This document shows positions 28,259 to 35,814 of a stretch of 64,000 bases of DNA, one piece after another. The notes under the pieces were generated by a model. It had not been told where the DNA came from and ran no database searches. It saw only the letters and a list, made by a program, of their open reading frames with translations. The DNA comes from Azospirillum baldaniorum (GTDB lineage Bacteria > Pseudomonadota > Alphaproteobacteria > Azospirillales > Azospirillaceae). Each line of letters opens with the position of its first letter. Position 1 is the first letter of the stretch. The position numbers and the translations under genes are program-made. The stretch covers positions 417,501 to 481,500 of the forward strand of contig NZ_CP022254.1 of assembly GCF_003119195.2 (NCBI RefSeq), written 5' to 3'.

Positions 28259-30706
28259 TTACTGAGGCAGTGCAATCCCCAGATCAGGCGCACGGTCGGG
28301 AGCGCCCTGGCCCGGCCGCCACCAGAACCGTTGCCCATAGTCCTTGCGCGCCCGCTCCTCCATCCGCCGGAAGGACTGCCGGTATTCGGGATCGGCCAGG
28401 GACTGGATGGTGTCCATGGCGGCCCGATCCACCACAAGCCGCCAATACCACATGTTCGCGCCGGGGGTGTTCTGCCGCACGAAGCGGGCCACCTGAGAAC
28501 CCATCGTTGCCGGTTCGCCCTCATAGAAGGCGCGGGCATTAGACGACAGCAGGCGAGGCACATCATTCAACGCCATGCCAAGGACTGGCCCAAGAGCCGT
28601 TGAAGCGAAATCCCGCCCGCTCCGATCCAGCGCGCTGACAAAGAAATCGCCGAAGATGCCCGCGCCACCGCCCTGCATCCACGCGGCGCCCCAGAACTTC
28701 GGGTCGTCCATCTGCCGCGGGTCCTTGCCGGTGACAATCTGGCGGGCCTGTATCGAGACGGCGCCGGCCAGGGTCAGCATGGCGGACAGGGCGGCAAGCT
28801 GCGCGACCTTCGAACCGTTGGCATCGATGAAGGCGCGGGCAAGGTGGGTCGTCGCCATGGTGATCGAGAACGATTTGAACAGCATCGCCGATCGGGCCAT
28901 CTCGCCCATGAAGGTGCCGCGCTGCAGGCCGCCCGTGGTGAGCTGGCGCACCCGGGCATCCGGCTCCAACACCGCGAAGGCCCGCTCCTCGACGATCGCC
29001 TCCATGAGCCGCTCGCCAAGCTGGCGGTCGGAGACGTTGGCCGGGTCGAAGAAGCGGGCGCCCTCATGCTCCATCTGCGGCGCGGCACGGATCATGTCCC
29101 AATCCGCCGCGCTGAAGCCGTAGCGCTCGAGCATCTTCCGGAGCGGCGTGTCCACCTCCCCCAAGGGCTTCCCGGCGTTGTCGGCGACGTGCCCCATCAT
29201 CTCCAGCATGAAGGCGTTCTTCATGCCGTTGGTCCAGGCGGACAGGCCCTGCGCCCGAACCACGAAGGAGGCCATGCGCCCGGTGATCCCCTGCCCCACG
29301 ATCTCATCCGCGAACCGCTTGGAGCCGATGGCCGAATCCATGACGGCGCTCGACACGATGCCCATGCGCAGGGCGAACGCCCGATCCGCCTCGCTGGCCG
29401 GGTTGAGTTGCTTCAGGACGGAGCCCAGCAGCTTCACCGCCGGGACGCCGTTGGCCTTGGCCGCCCAGGTCGCCATGACGGAATCGGCGGGCACGGCGGA
29501 AACGAGCGCGGACCCCAGCTTGCTCGCGGTCATCCAGTTCCGGACGCCCCCGAAGATCGCCGCCGTCAGTTCGGACTGCGCGGCGCCCAGCCGGCCCGAC
29601 AGCACGTCATAGGTCCGCCCGATCGCGGCGGCGCTCTCGACGGACCGCACCGGGTTCAGCCGGGCCAGCACGCCCATGTCCCTCGCACCCTCCGCCTTGT
29701 AAGCGGCCTCCTGGATCGCCCGGACCGTCGCGCCATGCTTCGGCCCGAGCACCTCCGTCAGGGCGATGTCGCGCGCCATGCCCTGCATGTGCCCGACCAG
29801 GAGGCCGAACAGGTCATTCCCGACGCCGAACTGGTCGTTGTAGGCCAGGAAGGCGTCCGCGTTCTGCCATTGGAAGACCCGGCGCTCGTTGTGCCGGCCG
29901 TAGGAACCGCCCTTGCCCGGCGGGGCCGGCAGCTCGGACAGGATGTTGTCCCCAGCCGTCTTGATGATCGTTGCCAGCTTCAATCCCGTGGCCGGGGCGC
30001 CCGTGTCGAAGTCGATCACCTGCAGGTCGCCGCGCTCCGCCGCCTGGATCAGGTGTTCGGTCCACGCCTCCCGGCCGATCTGGCGCACGCGCCGCGCGTC
30101 GGTCACCTGTGGGTGCCGCCAGTCGTCGCGCTTCACCAGATCGCCGCCGGCCCCGATGTAGCGGTCGGCGGCGAGCTCGCTGGCCTCGCGCCAGCTCTTG
30201 GCGAACGACGCCGCCTCCGCGTCGTTGGTCGACGTGCCGTGCATCTCGCGGATCACGTTCCGCATGCCCGCGGTGTTCTGCGTCAGCCCGGCGGCCTTGC
30301 TCCGGTAGGCGTTCAACCCGTCCGCCATCCGGCGCATGATCTGGCCAAGAACCACCTCCTGCCGGGCCTCGACATTGCTGAACGTCGCCTTGCCCCGCAC
30401 GTCGCGGACGAGGACAGCCATACCGCCGGCGACAGCGCCGTCCGGGTGGGCCTGCACCTCGTCCATCACGCGCGCCACGGTCAGGATCTGCCGAGCCGTG
30501 CGCGCCTTCTCCCGCTCCGCCGCTTCCTTCATGATGCGGGCGGTCTCCGCGACTGCGGCGGACAAAGCCTTGTCCGGGGCCATCTCCGCGGCGTACCGGC
30601 CCTCCAGATCGCGGATGGTCCGCAGCGCCTTCTCCGCGGCGTCGCGCGACAACAATCCAGCCTCAACCCGACCGTCGAGGCACTTCTTGATGTCCAGATC
30701 CTTCAT
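28259..30706 (-). CDS. large internal virion (DNA-ejection) protein
   Basis: An 815-residue mainly helical protein, the last of the ejection-protein genes. Composition and position match the T7 gp16-like or large internal proteins of podoviruses, which enter the cell ahead of the DNA. A long hydrophobic segment near residue 660 (LAALSAMLTLAGAVSIQA) could cross the inner membrane during ejection. The start is the ATG at 30706, overlapping the upstream TGA (ATGA); an in-frame codon at 30730 is less likely. I see no enzymatic motif. Confidence 0.75.
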   Translation of the reverse strand: MKDLDIKKCLDGRVEAGLLSRDAAEKALRTIRDLEGRYAAEMAPDKALSAAVAETARIMKEAAEREKARTARQILTVARVMDEVQAHPDGAVAGGMAVLVRDVRGKATFSNVEARQEVVLGQIMRRMADGLNAYRSKAAGLTQNTAGMRNVIREMHGTSTNDAEAASFAKSWREASELAADRYIGAGGDLVKRDDWRHPQVTDARRVRQIGREAWTEHLIQAAERGDLQVIDFDTGAPATGLKLATIIKTAGDNILSELPAPPGKGGSYGRHNERRVFQWQNADAFLAYNDQFGVGNDLFGLLVGHMQGMARDIALTEVLGPKHGATVRAIQEAAYKAEGARDMGVLARLNPVRSVESAAAIGRTYDVLSGRLGAAQSELTAAIFGGVRNWMTASKLGSALVSAVPADSVMATWAAKANGVPAVKLLGSVLKQLNPASEADRAFALRMGIVSSAVMDSAIGSKRFADEIVGQGITGRMASFVVRAQGLSAWTNGMKNAFMLEMMGHVADNAGKPLGEVDTPLRKMLERYGFSAADWDMIRAAPQMEHEGARFFDPANVSDRQLGERLMEAIVEERAFAVLEPDARVRQLTTGGLQRGTFMGEMARSAMLFKSFSITMATTHLARAFIDANGSKVAQLAALSAMLTLAGAVSIQARQIVTGKDPRQMDDPKFWGAAWMQGGGAGIFGDFFVSALDRSGRDFASTALGPVLGMALNDVPRLLSSNARAFYEGEPATMGSQVARFVRQNTPGANMWYWRLVVDRAAMDTIQSLADPEYRQSFRRMEERARKDYGQRFWWRPGQGAPDRAPDLGIALPQ

Positions 30707-33600
30707 TCCGCTGCCACTCCGAAAGCACAAGCCGCGACCGTCGCGGCGTCGTTGATTGCCCGGTCCGCCTCGTCCATCAGGTCCATGGCGCTGCGCTTCA
30801 GCGCTACAACCTTTCCGGCCTCGTCCACGACCTCTTCCATGGGCACGTCGATTTCACGGCTGGCCAGCAGGCGGTTCACCTGCTGGAAAAGTGCGTCCTG
30901 CGTCTCCGGTGCGGCGGCCACCTCCTCCGCCGGGCGGGGCGATATTGGAATTCCAATATCGGTGGGAGCTTCCCCCGTCATCCGCTCGCCGCGCAGGATC
31001 TGCTCCGCGCTCAGCGGCTCCCCGAACAGGCGGTCGCCGCTCGTGTTCTTCGTCGCCTCGTCCAGATAGCCGCGCAGGAAATCCGCCACGCGCTGCCGGC
31101 CGGCGGGCTTGGACAGGTCGGCATCCCGGAACAGGGCACCCAGGAACAAGCGCGCGTTGCCCGGCAGGTCGTCGCCGAACAAGCCGCCCTGGTTCGCCAG
31201 CTCGGCAACCGCCCGGCCCTGGCCCCGCGCCTCCGCGACCATCCGCACAGCGGCCAGCAGGTCGGCGGTGGCGTCCATGTCCGGCGCCAGATCGCCGCGC
31301 GCCGCCGCGGCGCGGAGCTTCGCCCACGGCCCGGCCACGTCGAGGAGGGCGCCGCCGATGGCACGAATGTCGCTGTCGGCGTCCTCGATGATGCGCCCGA
31401 TGATCCCCGCGTCGCCGTAGGCCCGCCCCAGCAGCGCGCCCTGCACGCGCTTGATCCCCTCCTGGTTCAGAGCGCCATCGGCGTCCACTAGGGCGCCACG
31501 TTCGGATGCAGGCAGCCGATCGAGGAAGCCGCGGGCGAAAGAGCGGTTGGAGGCCGCGCCAACGTCGCCGCTGGTGAGGCGTTCCATCACTGCGTCGTCC
31601 AAGTGGCGGGCGTCGGCGAGGGCCTGTTCGGTTGGTGACAGGCGCGCTGCGGTGGCGGCGTTGGCCTCGCGGGCGAAGGCGGCCCGGTCCACGTTGGTTC
31701 GGCGCACCGCGACCAACACAGGGTTCCGCATCTGCGCCGCTGCGGGATCCTGCTGCACCGCCCACGACCGGTAGCGGTCCGCTGCCTCCCCGCCCTGCTC
31801 ATAGGCCCGGCGGATGGCGCCCACGCGCCCATTGCCGCTCTCAACCACGTTGTCCGGCCCAACAATGGGCGCACCGGTCGCGGCATCGGGGGAGCGGCCC
31901 AGGCGTTCCGGCTGGAGGTTCGCCGCTATGCCGGCAATCTGCGCCTGAGACGCGATGCGCGTCCGGTCGCGCGGCTGCAACTCGGCTGGAAACTGAGGAT
32001 TTACGCCGCCTTGTGCGTCGTGCGAGGCGATGAGGGACTCGGCCTCGACCGCCCGGTATTCCACATCAACCGGCCTGCCGGACGGGGTATAGACGCGAGC
32101 CGAATTCGGGCCTACATTTTGACTGGCCGGCCCCGCGCGACCGTCGAGAGACGAGGGGTAAGGTTCCCGACCGGTATCCTGGAGAGGGCTCCCAACCTTC
32201 AAAGGGGATTCGGCGGCGGCCGGCTTCTCCCTCGACAGCGGCTTTTCGGCGCCGGATCGATCCGGGCGCTGGACGTAGATCGTAACAAGGCGCTCGGCGT
32301 CCCCCTCGGGCATTGGGGCGAGCGCATAGACCACGGTCCGCCCTTCCCGCTCGACGCGCCATTCCCGATTCCCTCGGCCCGACCCGGCGTCGGCCTCAAA
32401 ACGGCGCAGCACATCTGGCAGGGCGATTACATCGTCGCGCGTGACGCGGAATTCTGGCGCTTCCGCCGCAGCCTCCTCGCCATGGCGCCAGATGACCTTT
32501 GCCAGCCCATACCCACGCTGCCCTTTCCAGCGGACCTGGATTTCCCCGTCCTTCTCCCGAACCGGTCCGCGCTCGACCAGCACCCGCTCAATATCGCTGG
32601 GGCGCAGTTCGACCAGCGGGTTGTCCGGCGCCCCCAGCGGAGCGGAGCGCACCTCGTCATAGGCCTCGCCAAGCTGCCGTGCCTCCCGCACGATGGCCTG
32701 CACATCCACCGAGCGCCCGGCTTCCATGTCCTGCGCGGCCTTCTGGAGCGCTCCGGCGTGCGCCTGCTCCGCAGCCACACCCGGCCCCAGCGGATTCGCC
32801 GCTCGCACTTCTTGGTCCCGCTCGGCGACGTTCAGGGCGTCCTGCACTTCGCGCGGCAGCTCGGAGCGGTTGCGGCCTCGCCACCAGTCCAGAGCGCCGC
32901 CGGCTGCCCTCAGCCCCCCGCCGATGATCGCGCCACCGGCCGCCGCCGCCGTGACGTTCCCGGCCGCTTCCGCCAGCCCGTACTGCGGGTCGACCTGCCG
33001 CTTGAACGGTGCCGTTCCGGCCTCGATCACGGCTTGCGACGTGGCGGCGATACCCGCCTCGATGGCAGCGGTCTTCAGGATGCCCGTGGCCGGCGGAGCG
33101 CCCGCGAACATGCTGGCGATGTTCAGAGGGTCGGTCATGGCGCCCGCGATGTCGCCCAGCAGGAAGCCGGCACCGCTGGCAAAGTCGCCCGGCTTGGCAG
33201 CCAGGGCATCGCGCTCTCCCTTGACCTTCTGCGCCTTCGCCACCGCCCCGGCCTGGATTTCCTCGTCCGCGGGATAGGCCAAATCCAAGTCGGGCCGCTC
33301 GGCCTTCAGGCTGTCGAAGCGCGCCCGGATGGACTTTTCCAGCGCATCGCGGTTCGGTCCGCGGGAGGCCGCCTCCGGGTTGGCGTAGACCTCCCCCGTG
33401 GCATCCTCCAGCCGGTCAAGCGCGGCCTGCACCACTTCGTGCCGGGCGCGCCACAGGGCGTCCGAATTGGCGTAGGCCCGCGTCTCCGCGAAAGCGGCGT
33501 GGTAGCTTTCCGAGAAGGAAGGCGGAATTTCAGCAACCGGGGCGGCCTGCGCCCGGCCCAGCGTGTCGGCGGTGTCGGTTCGGTACAGTCCAAGCAGCAT
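30703..33600 (-). CDS. polyvalent ejection protein with DdrB-like ParB domain
   Basis: A 965-residue protein. Residues about 500-665 match the DdrB-like ParB-superfamily domain: VYTPSGRPVDVEYRAVEAES..., a QxQ repeat, ESGNGRVGAIRRAY as the G-x-G-R-hydrophobic core, and VLVAVRRT. ParB-fold domains bind or act on nucleotides and are known in polyvalent proteins that phages and plasmids send into the recipient. The N-terminal 250 residues include glycine/alanine-rich membrane-like segments (GAGFLLGDIAGAMTDP). The ATG at 33600 follows GGAGGGG. It is coupled to the next gene by ATGA and is headed by a GTGCGTTGG copy. Confidence 0.8.
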   Translation of the reverse strand: MLLGLYRTDTADTLGRAQAAPVAEIPPSFSESYHAAFAETRAYANSDALWRARHEVVQAALDRLEDATGEVYANPEAASRGPNRDALEKSIRARFDSLKAERPDLDLAYPADEEIQAGAVAKAQKVKGERDALAAKPGDFASGAGFLLGDIAGAMTDPLNIASMFAGAPPATGILKTAAIEAGIAATSQAVIEAGTAPFKRQVDPQYGLAEAAGNVTAAAAGGAIIGGGLRAAGGALDWWRGRNRSELPREVQDALNVAERDQEVRAANPLGPGVAAEQAHAGALQKAAQDMEAGRSVDVQAIVREARQLGEAYDEVRSAPLGAPDNPLVELRPSDIERVLVERGPVREKDGEIQVRWKGQRGYGLAKVIWRHGEEAAAEAPEFRVTRDDVIALPDVLRRFEADAGSGRGNREWRVEREGRTVVYALAPMPEGDAERLVTIYVQRPDRSGAEKPLSREKPAAAESPLKVGSPLQDTGREPYPSSLDGRAGPASQNVGPNSARVYTPSGRPVDVEYRAVEAESLIASHDAQGGVNPQFPAELQPRDRTRIASQAQIAGIAANLQPERLGRSPDAATGAPIVGPDNVVESGNGRVGAIRRAYEQGGEAADRYRSWAVQQDPAAAQMRNPVLVAVRRTNVDRAAFAREANAATAARLSPTEQALADARHLDDAVMERLTSGDVGAASNRSFARGFLDRLPASERGALVDADGALNQEGIKRVQGALLGRAYGDAGIIGRIIEDADSDIRAIGGALLDVAGPWAKLRAAAARGDLAPDMDATADLLAAVRMVAEARGQGRAVAELANQGGLFGDDLPGNARLFLGALFRDADLSKPAGRQRVADFLRGYLDEATKNTSGDRLFGEPLSAEQILRGERMTGEAPTDIGIPISPRPAEEVAAAPETQDALFQQVNRLLASREIDVPMEEVVDEAGKVVALKRSAMDLMDEADRAINDAATVAACAFGVAAE

Positions 33601-33646
33601 GTGGCCCCTCCATCCCGCGCACTTCCGCACGGGTCAGAGGGGCCGC

Positions 33647-33655
33647 CCAACGCAC
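33647..33655 (-). promoter_or_regulatory. GTGCGTTGG late element, copy before the ejection-protein unit
   Basis: Exact copy on the minus strand, starting 55 bases before the start codon at 33600. Confidence 0.6.
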
Positions 33656-33867
33656 GAAGCCGCGGCCGTGATGGCAGAACAGATCAAGGAGCGCTACCGA
33701 GCCACCTGCACGGCTCGACTTTAAGGTGTGGTATCCAATTGAGTTGCAGCTATTGCCGTTGCTTTTGTACTGCGGTAACCAGTACCGGCGTTGACGTCCA
33801 ATCGGAACGGCCCCACTATCGGGCCTTGGAGGCGACGGGTGGCACCCCACCGCCTCCGCGCCCGGTC

Positions 33868-33942
33868 TTAGTTCAGAAGGTCAAGCAGATGCTTGGCGAT
33901 CTCCAGAACAAGGACCAGAAGGGTGAGGGCTCGCTCAAGCAT
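33868..33942 (-). CDS. 24-residue hydrophobic leucine-rich peptide
   Basis: Reads MLERALTLLVLVLEIAKHLL then DLLN: one membrane-length helix with a charged residue at each turn end. The ATG is directly preceded by AAGGAGAAGGAGG, an unusually strong double ribosome site. A perfect 9-base GC-rich hairpin (33969-33991) lies upstream in its leader. It resembles small type I toxin peptides or phage membrane peptides in size and shape, but no antitoxin RNA is identified. It sits in the cargo gap, on the late strand. Confidence 0.45.
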   Translation of the reverse strand: MLERALTLLVLVLEIAKHLLDLLN

Positions 33943-34312
33943 CCTCCTTCTCCTTCTAGTGCGTGGGCGGGCGGCGGCCACTCCGCCGCCCCGCTCCACA
34001 CTCAAGCCATAGCGCACTGAAGACACTCTGAGGAGTCCAGCGTTGGGGCTGACGACGCCTCGAGACGCGAGGCGATAAAATCCTGGCAAATCTAAGAGAA
34101 TGTCGGGAAACAGCTCCCTTTGATGCGGCGTTTTGCCGCACCCCTTTCGCTTCTGACACAGCCCTACGGCGCTTTCCGGCTGTAGCAAATCTGACTGATG
34201 TGCCCTTCTCGGATTATCAACACACGTCTCGACAACGAATTAGAGAGCCGATATAGATGTTTTGCGACAACCTCTTGCATCATTCAAACATACAAGCTCA
34301 GTAGGTGTTAAA
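33943..34312. other. gap between the peptide gene and the membrane cargo gene
   Basis: 370 bases without a supported gene. It contains two hairpins: GGGCGGCGG/CCGCCGCCC (33969-33991) and TGCGGC/GCCGCA (34124-34140). GC content falls sharply from about 34190 rightward, marking the left edge of the low-GC cargo insertion. The promoter of the rightward gene should lie at about 34200-34290. Confidence 0.4.
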
Positions 34313-35464
34313 GTGCCTCATGAAGCCTATGCATTAAAATTTGCTACAATTGCGATTCCGTTCATATTAACTGCAAGCTTCACCGCTGCAGCTAGAATGT
34401 ATGGCCTAAAATCAATCCTGCCGACTCTAGTATCGATTGCATTATCTCTAGTTCTTATAACAGTAAACCAACGTCTGACGAATCCTGATAATTGGATTTT
34501 AATTGCTGTTATGGCTGCAGCAGGAGTTGCAGTAAGCATCACTGCTTTTATTGTGATGGATATATTTAAAAAGACAGAATCAACAGCAGCAAAGATAAGC
34601 TATTTTAGAGACAATAAGCAGTACATAGTTATATTATCTGCTTTTTCTATTGCTATCATTGTTACGCCTCTATTTTCAAGCTTGGCTGACTGGGTAGATC
34701 AAAAAGGGTTTTGGTTTGGTTTTTATCAATCGTGGACGGCAGGTTTGGTCACATTCATATTCCTTGGAATCGCTGGAATACTTGTATCTGTGTATCGACC
34801 ATCACAGGATCAATTTAAGAGAAGAGTAAGCCATCTTTTTGATGTCAATGACACGGCAGCTATCGATCACCTCGCTTCTTCAGTGCAAAAAAATGGTTAT
34901 TATGCTAAAACCGTAAAACGCACTTATACCATTGAAAACTATAGTCATGAACAAAAAGCTTATAAAATATCCATTACGCATGAGGCAGTCCATAAAAATT
35001 TCTTATGGGATGTAAGCGCGCCGGATCAAGCCACTATAAAACTTACGCTTACCGAAGAGGACAAGCTTAATCCACCGCTCGATTCCATGGGATCAATCAT
35101 CTCTGTCAGGATTAATGATAACGAAAGACTAACAAGACCAGAACCAATCCCAGAACAAGGGATTGACAAGATCTGGCCATATACTATTCAAGCTGGAGGG
35201 GAAGGCCACATTAGGACAATACACTACTGCTATTATAAGGCTAACGAACCCCATTCTTTTGGGGTTAATCGGTTTGCCCGACACATCAAGTCGGAGATAA
35301 TTTACAACTGTACGGATGATGGGGTCCCGGATATAACAATTAAAACTGGAAATTTAGTCAGAACCGAGCGTCTTGTTAGAGGGCATCCGATTGTTATGGC
35401 GGACGCGAAGGATTATGTGCCAGGCGCCGACGCGTTCGAGTTCACCCTGTCGGAACCAAACTAA
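34313..35464 (+). CDS. five-helix membrane protein with unknown C-terminal domain (cargo)
   Basis: A 383-residue protein, clearly AT-richer than the phage genes around it. Five hydrophobic helices occupy the first ~160 residues; the remaining ~220 residues are a soluble, beta-rich domain ending VRGHPIVMADAKDYVPGADA. I recognise no family. The GTG start at 34313 follows TAGGTG; a TTG 17 codons upstream (34262) is the alternative. It runs against the late genes between two ejection-protein units, a typical cargo slot. A membrane module plus a cytosolic sensor domain would suit a superinfection-exclusion or defence protein, but that is inference only. Confidence 0.7.
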   Translation: MPHEAYALKFATIAIPFILTASFTAAARMYGLKSILPTLVSIALSLVLITVNQRLTNPDNWILIAVMAAAGVAVSITAFIVMDIFKKTESTAAKISYFRDNKQYIVILSAFSIAIIVTPLFSSLADWVDQKGFWFGFYQSWTAGLVTFIFLGIAGILVSVYRPSQDQFKRRVSHLFDVNDTAAIDHLASSVQKNGYYAKTVKRTYTIENYSHEQKAYKISITHEAVHKNFLWDVSAPDQATIKLTLTEEDKLNPPLDSMGSIISVRINDNERLTRPEPIPEQGIDKIWPYTIQAGGEGHIRTIHYCYYKANEPHSFGVNRFARHIKSEIIYNCTDDGVPDITIKTGNLVRTERLVRGHPIVMADAKDYVPGADAFEFTLSEPN

Positions 35465-35531
35465 ATCGACGCATTCAGGTTGCTATTTGGCCCGCGTTTA
35501 ACGATGTGTTATGATGTGCACGTTGAAATGA

Positions 35532-35544
35532 CGTGTGTCACACG
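35532..35544. promoter_or_regulatory. 13-base perfect palindrome, possible operator
   Basis: CGTGTG-T-CACACG. It lies 27 bases before a nine-codon reading frame and about 20 bases after a TATGAT hexamer (35510-35515). It could be a protein-binding site controlling the small unit that follows. Confidence 0.45.
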
Positions 35545-35571
35545 AACCACTTTCTGGAGGAGTATCGTAGT

Positions 35572-35601
35572 ATGGCCATGATCAAAGAAACAGGCGTCTA
35601 A
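35572..35601 (+). CDS. nine-residue leader-like peptide (MAMIKETGV)
   Basis: ATG at 35572 with GGAGGAG at 35557-35563, then nine codons and TAA. The stop codon lies inside the left arm of a stem-loop, and a strong terminator follows. This is the layout of a translated leader peptide or of a small RNA with an internal frame. No gene follows on this strand, so classic attenuation is not obvious. Confidence 0.35.
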   Translation: MAMIKETGV

Positions 35602-35660
35602 AGTTAGTTACCTTCAGACGCTTAATAAGAGGCGGGGGCAACCCCGCCTCTTTATTTTAT
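35594..35660 (+). terminator. tandem hairpins ending in a strong intrinsic terminator
   Basis: Hairpin 1: GCGTCTAAAG (35594-35603) with CTTCAGACGC (35612-35621), one mismatch pair. Hairpin 2: GAGGCGGGG (35629-35637) with CCCCGCCTC (35642-35650), loop GCAA, followed by TTTATTTTAT. The second is a textbook terminator; the first is extra. Confidence 0.88.
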
Positions 35661-35770
35661 ACACTTGCCATAAAATTTCCTCTACACCTCACCTAACGCC
35701 TCAAAAAGGTTTGTAAGCATTGGGCATGCTTTCACAGGTATGTTCACGCTAAGAGGATGAGGAGGAAAAG

Positions 35771-35787
35771 GGGTGGCTCAGCCACCG
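35771..35787 (-). terminator. terminator of the tail/ejection late unit
   Basis: GGTGGCT and AGCCACC form a stem at 35773-35787. On the minus strand it is followed by CCCCTTTT. It lies 28 bases beyond the stop of the transglycosylase gene. Confidence 0.65.
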
Positions 35788-35814
35788 CCCTTCTCCATCT
35801 GAATAGACCTTACC

